A stretch of DNA of 64,000 nt from Cupriavidus lacunae (lineage in GTDB: Bacteria; Pseudomonadota; Gammaproteobacteria; Burkholderiales; Burkholderiaceae), in assembly GCF_003353055.1 (NCBI RefSeq), contig NZ_QKWJ01000020.1:1-64000 (forward strand). Direction: 5' to 3'. Positions 29,118-39,720 of this stretch are shown here, piece by piece. Under the pieces are notes generated by a model. That model had not been told where the DNA came from. It searched no databases and worked only from the letters and a program-made list of their open reading frames with translations. The position numbers were made by a program, and so were the translations under genes. Within the stretch, counting starts at the first letter, position 1. Every line of letters starts with the position of its first letter.

Positions 29118-29146
29118 CGCGCCCATAGCACCACTGCGGCCACGGC

Positions 29147-29683
29147 ATGGAAGGGTTTGACGGCCAGCTCGTCGCACTGGCGCCGCGGCTGCGGCGCCAT
29201 GCGCGCGGCCTCACCGGCGACGCGGCACTGGCCGACGACCTGGTGCAGGACACGCTCGAGCGCGCGCTGCGCTACCGCTGGCGCTTCCGCCTGCGCCCCG
29301 GCGCGTGGTGGGGCGATGGCGCCGATGGCCTGCTGCCGTGGCTGCTGACGGTGATGCACCGCCTGCGCCTGAATACCCTGCGCAGGAAGGAACTGGTGGT
29401 CACCACCGATACGCTGCCCGAGGTCAGCGGCCCCGCCGATGACCCGGGCCTGCGCCGCGACCTGGTGCAGGCGCTGGCGCAGTTGCCCGAGCCGCAGCGC
29501 GCGGTGTTGCTGCTGGTCAGCCTGGAACAACTGACCTATGCCGAGGCCGCGCGCGTGCTCGATATTCCGCAAGGCACCGTGATGTCGCGCCTGGCGCGGG
29601 CGCGCGAACAGATGCGGCGCCTGCTCGATGGCGCCGCCGTGGCCCGGCCAGCCGCCGCCAATCCCCTGCAGCGGGTGAAATGA
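29147..29683 (+). CDS. ECF RNA polymerase sigma factor
   Basis: 178 residues with only sigma regions 2 and 4. Region 2: HARGLTGDAALADDLVQDTLERAL. Region 4: LPEPQRAVLLLVSLEQLTYAEAARVLDIPQGTVMSRLARAREQ, a helix-turn-helix that reads the -35 box. A Trp/Gly-rich insertion (RPGAWWGDGADGLLPWL) sits in the 2.3-2.4 area. Its ATG lies 29 bases after the lipoprotein gene, and it overlaps the anti-sigma gene. The regulon is unknown. Confidence 0.93.
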   Translation: MEGFDGQLVALAPRLRRHARGLTGDAALADDLVQDTLERALRYRWRFRLRPGAWWGDGADGLLPWLLTVMHRLRLNTLRRKELVVTTDTLPEVSGPADDPGLRRDLVQALAQLPEPQRAVLLLVSLEQLTYAEAARVLDIPQGTVMSRLARAREQMRRLLDGAAVARPAAANPLQRVK

Positions 29684-30519
29684 TGTCCGCCATCCACGAA
29701 GCCGATCTCCACGCCTACGCCGACGGCCAGCTGTCTGGCGCGCGCCGCGCGGCCGTGGAGGCCTACCTGGCGCAGCACCCGGACGCGGCGGCGCAGGTCG
29801 CAGCCTGGCGCCGGCAAGCCGATGCCCTGCACGGCATGCTGGATCCCGTACTGAACGAACCGGTGCCGCTTGTGGCGCTGCCGCCCGGGCTGCACGGCGA
29901 CGGCAGGCGCAATGCCGCGCGGCCCAGGCCGCGCTGGGCCATGGCATTGGCGGCCACCTGCGCATCGGTCGCGCTGCTGGCCGTGGGCGGCGCGCTTGGC
30001 TGGCTGGCGCATGGCCGGCTTGGCAGCAGCACGCTGGTGCTGGCCCCGGGCGAGCGCTTTGCGCGCGAGGCGCTGGCCACGCACGCGGTCTACGCCCCGG
30101 AGATGCGCCACCCGGTGGAAGTCGCGGCGACCGAAGAGGCCCACCTGATCGCCTGGCTGTCCAAGCGCCTGGGCACGGCACTGCAGGTGCCGGACCTGCG
30201 CCCGCAGGGCTTTCACCTGATCGGCGGCAGGCTGGGCGTGGCCGAAGGCGGTCCGTCGGCCATCCTGATGTATGAAGCGGACGACGGCACGCGCCTGTCG
30301 CTGCAGCTGCGGCGCATGGCGCAGGGCACGCCCGATACGGGCTTCCGCGTCGAGCGCATGTCGGGTGAGGGCGCCAGGCGGCCAGCGCCGGGCCGCGACC
30401 CGATGATGGCCTTCTACTGGATCGACCGCGACCTGGGCTTTGCGCTGGCGGGGCCGCTGGAACGCGCGCGGCTGCTGACGCTGGCGCAGGTGGTGTACCA
30501 GCAATACCAAGGCGGATAG
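29680..30519 (+). CDS. Transmembrane anti-sigma factor
   Basis: 279 residues. A cytosolic N-terminal anti-sigma domain ([29 protein letters not shown]), one TM segment at about residues 87-109 ([31 protein letters not shown]), and a periplasmic C-terminal domain with [22 protein letters not shown]. The HxxxCxxC zinc site of ZAS anti-sigma factors is absent. The start codon overlaps the sigma-factor stop (ATGA), a standard coupling of sigma and anti-sigma. ATG 29683 is an equally possible start. Confidence 0.88.
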   Translation: MMSAIHEADLHAYADGQLSGARRAAVEAYLAQHPDAAAQVAAWRRQADALHGMLDPVLNEPVPLVALPPGLHGDGRRNAARPRPRWAMALAATCASVALLAVGGALGWLAHGRLGSSTLVLAPGERFAREALATHAVYAPEMRHPVEVAATEEAHLIAWLSKRLGTALQVPDLRPQGFHLIGGRLGVAEGGPSAILMYEADDGTRLSLQLRRMAQGTPDTGFRVERMSGEGARRPAPGRDPMMAFYWIDRDLGFALAGPLERARLLTLAQVVYQQYQGG

Positions 30520-30712
30520 CCGGGCGGATAAGCGTCCGCACGCAGCGCTTGCCGCACATGGCACGCGCTTGGCGGGTCATGAGCTGCGTCGTTTCGATGC
30601 ATCCACAAAAAACTGTCAGGACTGGCCCGCACGCCGCGACCAAGCCCCGAGTCCAATCCTGCAAGCGTGCAGGCGCAACCGGCGCCGGCACGGCCAGGCA
30701 ACAAGGAAAACC

Positions 30713-31714
<1,002 letters not shown>

Positions 31715-31728
31715 TGCAAGGCGAGCGC

Positions 31729-32421
31729 ATGGCTACCTCTACCACCAGCGCCGCCGCCGCGGTGCGCAAGCCGGCCGGCCTGACCACGCTGTCGCCGCAG
31801 CGCGTGCGCGCGCTCAAGATCGCGCTCTGGCTGCTGGCGCTGCTGCCATTCATGCGGCTGCTGTACCTGGGCGCCACCGAACAGTTCGGCGCCAACCCGC
31901 TTGAGTTCGTCACGCGCTCCACCGGCACCTGGACGCTGGTGATGCTGTGCCTGACGCTGACCATCACCCCGCTGCGCCGCCTCACCGGCTGGAACTGGCT
32001 GATCAAGCTGCGGCGCATGGTGGGCCTGTTCGCCTTCTTCTACGGCGTGCAGCACTTTTTGCTGTGGATTGGCGTGGACCGCGGGTTTGACTTCGCCTAC
32101 ATGATCAAGGACGTGTACAAGCGGCCCTTTATCACGGTGGGTTTCACCGCCTTCATGCTGATGATCCCGCTGGCGCTGACCTCGACCAATGGCATGGTGC
32201 GCCGCCTGGGCGGCAAGCGCTGGCAGGCGCTGCACAAGCTGGTCTACGCCATCGCCGTGCTGGCGATCCTGCACTACTGGTGGCACAAGGCGGGCAAGAA
32301 CGACTTCAGCGAAGTGTCGATCTATGCGGCGGTGGTGTTCGTGCTGCTGGGGAGGCGGCTGTGGTGGCGGCTGCGCCAGCCCGCCATGGGGGCGCGCCAG
32401 CCCGCTGCGCAGGACGCATAG
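31729..32421 (+). CDS. msrQ: Heme-binding membrane subunit MsrQ (YedZ)
   Basis: About 230 residues, with six TM segments of the ferric-reductase-like domain: LWLLALLPFMRLLYLG, WTLVMLCLTLTITPLRRLTG, RRMVGLFAFFYGVQHFLLW, and KLVYAIAVLAILHYWWHKAGK with His residues that bind b-heme. It passes quinol electrons to MsrP. The first ATG (31714) overlaps the msrP stop; the ATG at 31729 is preferred because AAGGCGAG stands 8 bases upstream of it. Confidence 0.94.
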   Translation: MATSTTSAAAAVRKPAGLTTLSPQRVRALKIALWLLALLPFMRLLYLGATEQFGANPLEFVTRSTGTWTLVMLCLTLTITPLRRLTGWNWLIKLRRMVGLFAFFYGVQHFLLWIGVDRGFDFAYMIKDVYKRPFITVGFTAFMLMIPLALTSTNGMVRRLGGKRWQALHKLVYAIAVLAILHYWWHKAGKNDFSEVSIYAAVVFVLLGRRLWWRLRQPAMGARQPAAQDA

Positions 32422-32440
32422 GCGGGCCGGGCTGTGGGAT

Positions 32441-33700
32441 TTAGTCTTGCAGCAGGCGCTCGTCGCGGAACAGGTCTTCAACCAGCTCGCGCTCGCGCAC
32501 CAGGTGCACCCTGGCGCCGTCGACCATCACTTCGGCGGCGCGCGGGCGGGTGTTGTAGTTGGAGCTCATGGTGAAGCCGTAGGCGCCGGCCGACATCACT
32601 GCCAGCAGGTCGCCCGGCTGCACCGCCAGCGCGCGGTCGCGGCCCAGCCAGTCGCCCGATTCGCACACCGGGCCGACGATGTCGTAGGTCACGGCCTGCG
32701 CGTCGCCCAGCACCACCGGCTCGATGCGGTGGTAGGCCTCGTACATGGCCGGACGTGCCAGATCGTTCATGGCGGCATCGACGATGCAGAAATTCTTGGC
32801 CGCGCCGGGCTTCAGGAACTCCACCTGCGTCAGCAGCACGCCGGCATTGCCCACCAGCGAGCGGCCCGGCTCGAACAGCACCTCGCGGTGGCCGTGGCCG
32901 CGCGCGGCCACGCGTTCCAGCAGCGTGGTGGCAAAGCCGGTGATGTCCGGCGGGGTCTCGTCGGTGTAGGTGATGCCCAGTCCGCCGCCCACGTCGATAT
33001 GCGCCAGGCTGATGCCCTCGCGCTCAAGCGCCTCGACCACGTCCAGCACCTTGTCCAGCGCTTCCAGGTAGGGCTCGACCTCGGTGATCTGCGAACCGAT
33101 ATGGCAGTCGATGCCGGTCACTTCCAGGTGCGGCAGCGCGGCCGCGGCGCGGTAGGTCGGCAGCACGTCCTCGAAGGCGATGCCGAACTTGTTGCCCTTC
33201 AGGCCGGTGGAGATATAAGGGTGAGTCTTGGCATCGACGTCGGGGTTGATGCGCAGCGACACGCGCGCACGCTTGCCCACGCGACCGGCCACTTCATTCA
33301 GGCGGTCCAGCTCGGGAATCGACTCGACGTTGAAGCAGCGCACGTCATGCGCAAGCGCCAGTTCCATTTCGGCCGCGCTCTTGCCCACGCCCGAGAACAC
33401 CACCTTGCGCGGGTCGCCGCCGGCGGCCAGCACGCGCTTGAGTTCGCCGCCCGAGACGATGTCGAAGCCGGCACCGAGCTTGGCAAACACCTGCAGCACC
33501 GCCAGGTTGGAGTTTGCCTTCATGGCGTACTGGACCTGCGCCTTGCGGCCCTGGCAGGCGGCGGCGTAGGCCTGGTAGGCAGCGGTCAGCGCCGCGCGCG
33601 AGTACACGTAGGTGGGCGTGCCGAATTCGGCGGCGATGCGCGCCAGCGGCACCTGCTCGACGGCAAGCGCGCCGTCCTGGCGATGGAAAAATGCGGTCAT
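32441..33700 (-). CDS. lysA: Diaminopimelate decarboxylase
   Basis: 419 residues. PLP-dependent alanine-racemase-fold enzyme for the last step of lysine synthesis. The PLP lysine is in [10 protein letters not shown] (residue about 61); [26 protein letters not shown] and the substrate/dimer Cys in CESGDWL are all present. It also draws on the diaminopimelate pool needed for peptidoglycan. Adjacent lptM starts just upstream in the same direction. Confidence 0.98.
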   Translation of the reverse strand: MTAFFHRQDGALAVEQVPLARIAAEFGTPTYVYSRAALTAAYQAYAAACQGRKAQVQYAMKANSNLAVLQVFAKLGAGFDIVSGGELKRVLAAGGDPRKVVFSGVGKSAAEMELALAHDVRCFNVESIPELDRLNEVAGRVGKRARVSLRINPDVDAKTHPYISTGLKGNKFGIAFEDVLPTYRAAAALPHLEVTGIDCHIGSQITEVEPYLEALDKVLDVVEALEREGISLAHIDVGGGLGITYTDETPPDITGFATTLLERVAARGHGHREVLFEPGRSLVGNAGVLLTQVEFLKPGAAKNFCIVDAAMNDLARPAMYEAYHRIEPVVLGDAQAVTYDIVGPVCESGDWLGRDRALAVQPGDLLAVMSAGAYGFTMSSNYNTRPRAAEVMVDGARVHLVRERELVEDLFRDERLLQD

Positions 33701-33702
33701 GG

Positions 33703-33942
33703 TTATCGGGTGGTGGGGGCGGCGGGGGACGATGCGGGCGCGCTTGCCGGTGCGGTGGCCGGTGCCGCAGGAGTGGCCGGCATGGCATCGGCACGGCCCA
33801 GGCCCGGATCCGGCACGGTCGGCGGCGTCGGCTCGGCCGGCACCCTGGGCATGGTCAGCGGCCCGCGGATACCGCATCCGCCCAGCAGGGGCATCGCAAG
33901 GGCGGCGGCAAACGCCGATACAATCGCAACACGACGCAGCAT
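33703..33942 (-). CDS. lptM: LptM-like small lipoprotein
   Basis: 79 residues. Signal peptide with lipobox LLGGC, lipid Cys23, followed at once by GIRGPL, the hallmark of the YifL/LptM family; the remainder is Pro/Ala-rich and unstructured. In E. coli LptM helps oxidative maturation of the LPS translocon LptDE. The lptM-lysA pair, divergent from cyaY, is a conserved order. Confidence 0.9.
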   Translation of the reverse strand: MLRRVAIVSAFAAALAMPLLGGCGIRGPLTMPRVPAEPTPPTVPDPGLGRADAMPATPAAPATAPASAPASSPAAPTTR

Positions 33943-34087
33943 CGGGTCGTCCTTTAGGCTGTTGGCAAGGCGTTGGATGGCCCGACGCGCAACGGCCGGG
34001 CATCCGAAGGATTCTTAACAAAAAAGCCGTTCGCGCCACGTACGCCCGGTCCGGGCAGCGGCGGCAACGGCGGTCTCGGAGTTTAGC

Positions 34088-34423
34088 ATGCCCCCCTTGA
34101 GCGAAAGCGAGTTCCTGGCCCTGGCCACGCAGGAGCTGGACCGCATCGAAGCCGCGGTCGAGGCGGCCGCCGACGCGGCCGACGCCGACATTGAAATCAG
34201 CCGCACCGGCAACGTGATGGAGCTGGAGTTCGAGAACGGCTCCAAGATCATCATCAACAGCCAGGCGCCGATGCAGGAGCTGTGGGTGGCCGCGCGCTCC
34301 GGCGGCTTCCACTTCCGCCGCGACGGCGAGCGCTGGATCGACACCCGCAACGGCGGCGAGCTGTATGCGGCACTGTCGGGGTATGTCAGCGAGCAGGCGG
34401 GCGCGGCGCTCAAGCTGGGCTGA
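34088..34423 (+). CDS. cyaY: Frataxin-like iron-sulfur assembly protein CyaY
   Basis: 111 residues: SESEFLALATQELDRIEAAVEAA with an acidic first helix for iron binding, then ELEFENGSKIIINSQAPMQELWVAARSGGFHF, the frataxin beta sheet. It modulates Fe-S cluster assembly on IscS. The usual ATG follows a short leader; divergent from lptM-lysA. Confidence 0.96.
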   Translation: MPPLSESEFLALATQELDRIEAAVEAAADAADADIEISRTGNVMELEFENGSKIIINSQAPMQELWVAARSGGFHFRRDGERWIDTRNGGELYAALSGYVSEQAGAALKLG

Positions 34424-34473
34424 CAAATAGCTCGCTTCGAGCCAGCTTCGAGCCTGCTTCGCGGGCCAAAGAA

Positions 34474-34497
34474 AAAGCCGGCCTCGCGGCCGGCTTT
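34474..34497. terminator. Bidirectional terminator between cyaY and PBP1A gene
   Basis: AAAGCCGGCC (34474-34483) / GGCCGGCTTT (34488-34497), a perfect 10-bp stem with a TCGC loop and A/T flanks on both sides, placed between two convergent genes. Confidence 0.85.
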
Positions 34498-34517
34498 CTG
34501 CTGTCTGGCGAGCGCGC

Positions 34518-36893
34518 TCAGGCGCCGCCGAACATCTCAAGGATCTTCTTCTTCTCGGCCTCAGTATCGGCCGGCGGGGTCGCCGATTCCTCCGGCTTGC
34601 CCGGCCACGGGTCGCCCAGGCCCACCGAAGCCACGCCGGCGCCGCCGGCGTTCTCTTCGAAGGTCCAGTCGCCGCCCACCATCAGCACGCCTTCCGGCAC
34701 CGGCCGCTCGGGCGCTTCCGGCACGCCCTTGAGCGCCTTGCTCATGTAGCCCACCCAGATCGGCAGCGCCAGGCCACCACCGGTTTCGCGCACACCCAGG
34801 CTCTTGGGCTGGTCGTAGCCCATCCAGGCGATCGCCACCAGGTTGGGCGTGTAGCCGGCGAACCAGGCATCGACCGCGTCGTTGGTGGTGCCGGTCTTGC
34901 CGGCCAGGTCGTTGCGGCCCAGGCGCTGCTTGGCGCTGGCGGCGGTGCCCATGCGCACCACGTCGCGCAGCATGGTGTCGGCGATAAAGGCGGTGCGCGC
35001 GTCAAGCACGCGCACGGCGTCGGTGCCGGCGCGCTGCGGATGGGTTTCGGAGATCACGTTGCCGCGCGCGTCCACCACCTTCTGGATCAGGTACGGGTTG
35101 ACGCGGTAGCCGCCGTTGGCGAACACCGAGTACGCGCCCGCCATCTGCAGCGGGGTCACCGCGCCCGAGCCCAGCGCCATCGGCAGGTAGGCGGGGTGCT
35201 TGTCGGCCTCGAAGCCGAAGCGCGTGATGTAGTCCTGCGCATACTGCGTGCCGATCGCCCGCAGGATCCGCACCGAGACCAGGTTCTTGGACTTGGCCAG
35301 CGCGCGGCGCATGGTCATCGGGCCCTCGAAGCGGCCGTCATAGTTCTTCGGCTCCCACACCTGCCCGCCGGTATCCGGGCCGATCGTCAGCGGCGCGTCA
35401 TTGATCACCGTGGCCGGCGAAAAGCCCTTTTCCAGCGCGGCCGAGTAGATGAACGGCTTGAAGCTGGAACCCGGCTGGCGCCAGGCCTGGGTCACGTGGT
35501 TGAACTTGTTGCGGTTGAAGTCGAAGCCGCCCACCATCGAACGGATCTCGCCGTCCTGCGGGTTGATGGACACGAATGCCGCGGCCACTTCCGGCAGCTG
35601 CGTCACCGACCAGTTGTCTTTCTCGTCCTGCGTCACGCGGATGATCGCGCCCGGGCGCATCTTCATCTTGGGCTGGGCACTGGACGACAGCGACGGCGAG
35701 ATAAAGCGCAGCGCCGCGCCTTCGATGGTCGCTACTTCGCCGGACAAGAGTGTCGCTTTCACCTGTTTTGACGACACACTGGTGACCACGGCCGAGCGCA
35801 GGTCGCCGCTGCCGGGGTGCTCGACCAGGGCATCGTCGATGGCCTGCTCGCGCTCCGACGAGTCGGAGGGCAGGTCGATAAAGGCCTCGGGACCGCGGTA
35901 GCCGTGCTTGCGCTCGTAGTTCATGATGCCCGCGCGCACGGACTCATAGGCGGAGTCCTGGTCCGGCTTGGTCAGCGTGGTGTAGACCGTCAGGCCGCGC
36001 GTGTAGGTCTCTTCACGGTATTGGGCATACATCAGCTGGCGCACGATCTCGGCGACATACTCGGCGTGCGTGGAGAACTCGTTGCCTTCGGTGCGCACCT
36101 TCAGTTCGGCATGCACGGCCTGGTCGTACTGCTCGGGCGTGATGTAGCGCAGGTCGCGCATGCGCTGCAGGATGTACTCCTGGCGCACCTTGGCGCGGCG
36201 CGGGTTGACCACCGGGTTGTACGCCGATGGCGCCTTGGGCAGGCCGGCCAGCATGGCGGCCTCGGCCGGCGTCACGTCGCGCACCGACTTGCCGAAGTAC
36301 ACGCGCGCGGCGCTGTCGAAGCCGTAGGCGCGCTGCCCCAGGTAGATCTGGTTCATGTACAGCTCGAGGATCTGGTCCTTGGTCAGGTTGGCCTCGATCT
36401 TGTACGCGAGCAGCATCTCGTAGATCTTGCGGGTGTAGGTCTTCTCGCTGGACAGGAAGAAGTTGCGCGCCACCTGCATGGTGATGGTGGAGGCGCCCTG
36501 CGACAGCCCGCCGCGCAGGTTGGCCAGCCCGGCACGCAACACGCCGACGAAGTCGACGCCGCCGTGCTCGTAGAAGCGGTCGTCCTCGATCGCCAGGACC
36601 GCCTTTTTCATCACGTCCGGGATCTCGGCGATGGGCACGAAGTTGCGCCGCTCCTCGCCGAATTCGCCAATCAGCACATTGTCCGCCGTGTAGATGCGAA
36701 GCGGAATCTTGGGCCGGTAGTCGGTGATGGTGTCCAGCGACGGCAGGTTGGGCGCGGCCACCAGCAGCGCGTAGCCGAGCAGCAGCGCAATCACGACGGC
36801 ACCGGCGACAACCAGTCCGACCGCCCAGAACATGAGCCGCGTCCAGATCGAACGGCGGGCAGGGTGGGACGGCTTCTGTTGTGCTGTGGCCAT
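34518..36893 (-). CDS. mrcA: Penicillin-binding protein 1A
   Basis: 791 residues, bifunctional class A PBP. Short cytosolic start, one TM segment (LMFWAVGLVVAGAVVIALLLGYALL), glycosyltransferase domain (GT51) with EDDRFYEHGGVDFVG and GASTITMQVARNFFLSSEKTY, and a transpeptidase domain with SxxK in QPGSSFKPFIYSAAL, SKN and KTGTTNDAVDAW. It polymerises and cross-links peptidoglycan. Divergent from pilM, an order widely conserved in proteobacteria. Confidence 0.97.
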   Translation of the reverse strand: MATAQQKPSHPARRSIWTRLMFWAVGLVVAGAVVIALLLGYALLVAAPNLPSLDTITDYRPKIPLRIYTADNVLIGEFGEERRNFVPIAEIPDVMKKAVLAIEDDRFYEHGGVDFVGVLRAGLANLRGGLSQGASTITMQVARNFFLSSEKTYTRKIYEMLLAYKIEANLTKDQILELYMNQIYLGQRAYGFDSAARVYFGKSVRDVTPAEAAMLAGLPKAPSAYNPVVNPRRAKVRQEYILQRMRDLRYITPEQYDQAVHAELKVRTEGNEFSTHAEYVAEIVRQLMYAQYREETYTRGLTVYTTLTKPDQDSAYESVRAGIMNYERKHGYRGPEAFIDLPSDSSEREQAIDDALVEHPGSGDLRSAVVTSVSSKQVKATLLSGEVATIEGAALRFISPSLSSSAQPKMKMRPGAIIRVTQDEKDNWSVTQLPEVAAAFVSINPQDGEIRSMVGGFDFNRNKFNHVTQAWRQPGSSFKPFIYSAALEKGFSPATVINDAPLTIGPDTGGQVWEPKNYDGRFEGPMTMRRALAKSKNLVSVRILRAIGTQYAQDYITRFGFEADKHPAYLPMALGSGAVTPLQMAGAYSVFANGGYRVNPYLIQKVVDARGNVISETHPQRAGTDAVRVLDARTAFIADTMLRDVVRMGTAASAKQRLGRNDLAGKTGTTNDAVDAWFAGYTPNLVAIAWMGYDQPKSLGVRETGGGLALPIWVGYMSKALKGVPEAPERPVPEGVLMVGGDWTFEENAGGAGVASVGLGDPWPGKPEESATPPADTEAEKKKILEMFGGA

Positions 36894-36923
36894 AAGGGAA
36901 ATACCTAGTCAGGGGTGCCCGGG

Positions 36924-36929
36924 ATTATA
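36924..36929 (-). promoter_or_regulatory. Consensus -10 box upstream of mrcA
   Basis: The minus strand reads TATAAT about 31-36 bases upstream of the mrcA start. The -35 region at optimal spacing is GC-rich and poor. Within the 36894-37280 intergenic region. Confidence 0.4.
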
Positions 36930-37153
36930 TCTTCCGGCATCGGCCGGCCCGGGCGCACAGTGGCGGGGGCGCCGCTATCGCGCTGTTACAAGATGTAAGG
37001 CGGCGAATGCCGGCGTGCAAGCGACGTTGGCGGCTACTACGGGGGCATGGGCGGGCGCACAAGCCCGCACGGAAGGGAACCCGACGACCGTGGGGTTTTG
37101 GCAACGGATTGGCGAGGGCGTTCTGAAAAAGAAGTTCGGGCCAGTTCGGCACA

Positions 37154-37182
37154 TTGCCACCGATGCTGTATTTTGTGAGAAT
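37154..37182 (+). promoter_or_regulatory. Possible pilM promoter
   Basis: TTGCCA (37154-37159) and GAGAAT (37177-37182) at 17-base spacing, 99 bases upstream of pilM. The -35 fits at 5/6 and the -10 at 4/6. The remaining mrcA-pilM gap shows nothing else I can support. Confidence 0.3.
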
Positions 37183-37280
37183 CGACCAACATAAAAAGAG
37201 CACACGTTTCATTCAAGAAACTAGGCTCGCCCGATTAGAGCGTTCAAGCCAGGGGCGAGTTCAAAAGTCAGGGGGTCACC

Positions 37281-38363
37281 TTGCGTGGCATTTTGTCGGG
37301 GATTCTGCGCCGGACTACGGTCGGCGTGGATATCGGTTCGTCCAGTATCAAGGTAGTCGAGCTGTCCGTTGGGGGCAGCAGGCAAGACTATCGGCTGGAA
37401 AAATGCGCCAGCGAACTGCTGGACCGCAACGCCGTTGCCGATGGCAACGTCATCAATATCGAGGCAGTCGGCATCGCGCTAAGGCGTGCGCTTGGCAAGG
37501 CCGGCATCCGCTCCAAGGACGTGGTGCTGGGCGTGCCATCCATGCTGACTGAGTCGCAGACCGTCAGCCTGCCGGACAACCTGTCCGAAGACGAACTCTA
37601 TTCCCAGGTCGAATCCGAGGCGCACCGGCTCTATCCGCCGTCGCAGGCGGTCAATTTCGACTTCGCCGTGATCGGCCCCAGCGAGACCGAGGGCGGTATC
37701 GGCGTGCGCGTCACCGCGGCCAACAGCGACCGCGTGCAGGAGCGCGTGACTGCCGCCGAAATGGCCGGGCTCAAGCCGCAGGTCATGGACGTCGAGGAAT
37801 ACGCGGTGCAGCGCTCGATCGTGCAGATGCTGGGCGTGCCGCAGGAGATGTCCGAGGCCGACGCCCGCGCGCTGCCGGTGGTGGCGGTGGTCCACCTGGG
37901 CGGCAGCCGTTCCAAGGCCATCTTCTACCAGGGCTGGAAAGAGCTGTACGAGCAGCCGCTGAACAGCTACGGCGACCAGCTCACGCAGAGCGCGGCGCGC
38001 ATGTTCACGCTCGACGCGCTCAAGGCCGAGATCAAGAAGCGCAAGAACACGCTGCCTGAAGCCTGGCGCGCGCAGCTGCTCAAGCCGTCGCTGGATGCGC
38101 TGGCGATGGAAGTGCAGTCGGCGATCGGCAACTTCATTGCCAGCTCCAGCCTGGGTCGGGTCGACGAGATCCTGCTCTCGGGCGGGCATGCGTCGTTGTT
38201 CGGCGTGCAGGCGGCGATCCAGCACCAGACCAAGATCACCACCACGCTGGCGAACCCGTTTGCCAACATGGCGACCAACGCCAAGGTCAATGAGCGCTAC
38301 CTGCAGCGCGACCTGCCGGCGTATATCGTCAGCGTCGGCCTGGCCCTGCGCGGGCTGCAATAA
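37281..38363 (+). CDS. pilM: Type IV pilus inner-membrane assembly protein PilM
   Basis: 360 residues, actin-like ATPase fold: the nucleotide-binding TTVGVDIGSSSIKVVELS at the start, and LLSGGHASLFGV near residue 295. Cytosolic PilM binds the N-terminal tail of PilN and links it to the pilus motor. The start is TTG at 37281, preceded by GGGGGT 4-9 bases upstream; no ATG keeps the conserved start. First gene of pilMNOPQ. Confidence 0.96.
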   Translation: MRGILSGILRRTTVGVDIGSSSIKVVELSVGGSRQDYRLEKCASELLDRNAVADGNVINIEAVGIALRRALGKAGIRSKDVVLGVPSMLTESQTVSLPDNLSEDELYSQVESEAHRLYPPSQAVNFDFAVIGPSETEGGIGVRVTAANSDRVQERVTAAEMAGLKPQVMDVEEYAVQRSIVQMLGVPQEMSEADARALPVVAVVHLGGSRSKAIFYQGWKELYEQPLNSYGDQLTQSAARMFTLDALKAEIKKRKNTLPEAWRAQLLKPSLDALAMEVQSAIGNFIASSSLGRVDEILLSGGHASLFGVQAAIQHQTKITTTLANPFANMATNAKVNERYLQRDLPAYIVSVGLALRGLQ

Positions 38364-38380
38364 CGCACCGGAGGCACCAG

Positions 38381-39046
38381 ATGTCTACGAACACACTGCC
38401 TTCGGTCAACCTGCTGCCCTACCATGAAGCCCGCAAGGCAGCACGGCGCAAGAAGGTCTATGCGATGCTGGCCGCCGCGGCGGCCAGCGGCGCGGCCGTG
38501 GTGCTGCTGGGTGGCGTCTATATCGGCGGGCGCATCGATTCGGTGGTCGCGCTCAACCAGGTATTGAGCGCGGAAAATGCCAAGCTCGACGGGCAGATCC
38601 GCGAAGTCAACAACCTCAAGAAAGACATCGATGCGCTGCTGCAGCGCCAGAAAGCGGTCGAAAGCCTGCAGACCGAGCGCAACCGCCCGGTGCAACTGCT
38701 TGAGGAGCTGGTGCGGCAGGTGCCCGAGGGCGTCTACCTGACCAGCCTGAAGCAGGCCGGCGAGGCCTTCACCATCTCCGGCGTGGCGCAGTCCAACGAG
38801 CGCATTTCCGAGCTGCTGCGCAACCTGGGCGGCGTGGCCTGGCTGGACAAGGCCGAGCTGGTCGAGTCCAAGGCGGTCACCATGACCAACAACCTGCGCG
38901 AGCAGCGCCGGCTGTTCGACTTCTCGATGCGCTTTGCGTACCGCGCGCCGGAGGCGCCGGCCGACGGCAAGAAGACCGCGCCGGGCGCTTCCGCGCCAGC
39001 CGCCGCACCTGTTCCCGCACCTGCCCCAGCAGCCGGAAAGGCCTGA
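38381..39046 (+). CDS. pilN: Type IV pilus assembly protein PilN
   Basis: 221 residues. A short cytosolic tail with the PilM-binding motif SVNLLPYHEARK, a TM segment (about 26-48), a coiled coil (VLSAENAKLDGQIREVNNLKKD), then the fimbrial-like periplasmic domain. The tail end is Pro/Ala-rich. With PilO it forms the inner-membrane alignment complex. Confidence 0.95.
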   Translation: MSTNTLPSVNLLPYHEARKAARRKKVYAMLAAAAASGAAVVLLGGVYIGGRIDSVVALNQVLSAENAKLDGQIREVNNLKKDIDALLQRQKAVESLQTERNRPVQLLEELVRQVPEGVYLTSLKQAGEAFTISGVAQSNERISELLRNLGGVAWLDKAELVESKAVTMTNNLREQRRLFDFSMRFAYRAPEAPADGKKTAPGASAPAAAPVPAPAPAAGKA

Positions 39047-39048
39047 CC

Positions 39049-39720
39049 ATGGCGCTCAATACCGAAATCAACCTCGCCGACCTGACCAGTCAGTTCCGCG
39101 GGCTCAACCTGAACGAGCCGGAGACCTGGCCGGCCGCGCCGCGCGCGCTATTCGCGGTCCTGGCCGCGGCGGTGGTGTTGCTGCTGGGCTGGCAGTTCTA
39201 CTGGAGCGCGAAGTTCGACGAGCTTGACCGCCAGCGCCAGGAACAGGAAAGCCTGAAGCAGGCGTACCAGTCCAAGGTGGCGCAGGTGGCCAACCTGGAG
39301 GCGCTGCGCGAGCAGAAGAAGCAGGTGGAGCAGCGCGTGGCGTTGCTGGAGCGGCAACTGCCCAACAAGACCGAGATGGATGCGCTGCTGGCCGACGTCA
39401 ATCACGCCGGCGTGGCGCGCGGGCTGCAGTTCGAACTGTTCAAGCCGCAGGCTGCGGTGATCAAGCCCTACTTTGCCGAGATCCCGGTGAACCTGCGCGT
39501 GACCGGCCGCTACCACGAGGTGGCGCAGTTCAATGCCGACGTGGCGGCGCTGTCGCGGATCGTGTCGATGCAGAACCTGCAGCTGGCCAATACCAAGGAC
39601 GGCGGGCTGTCGATGGAGGCGGTGGCGATGGCCTACCGCGCGCTCGATCCCGACGAGCAGGCGGCGCAGCGCAAGGCCGCCGCAGCCGCTGTGGCAGCCA
39701 AGGCGGGAGGTGCCAAATGA
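39049..39720 (+). CDS. pilO: Type IV pilus assembly protein PilO
   Basis: 223 residues. A TM segment near residues 27-46, a coiled coil (QRQEQESLKQAYQSKVAQ and EQKKQVEQRVALLERQL), then the PilO domain with LRVTGRYHEVAQFNADVAALSRIVSM. Two bases after pilN; overlaps pilP by 4 bases. Confidence 0.95.
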   Translation: MALNTEINLADLTSQFRGLNLNEPETWPAAPRALFAVLAAAVVLLLGWQFYWSAKFDELDRQRQEQESLKQAYQSKVAQVANLEALREQKKQVEQRVALLERQLPNKTEMDALLADVNHAGVARGLQFELFKPQAAVIKPYFAEIPVNLRVTGRYHEVAQFNADVAALSRIVSMQNLQLANTKDGGLSMEAVAMAYRALDPDEQAAQRKAAAAAVAAKAGGAK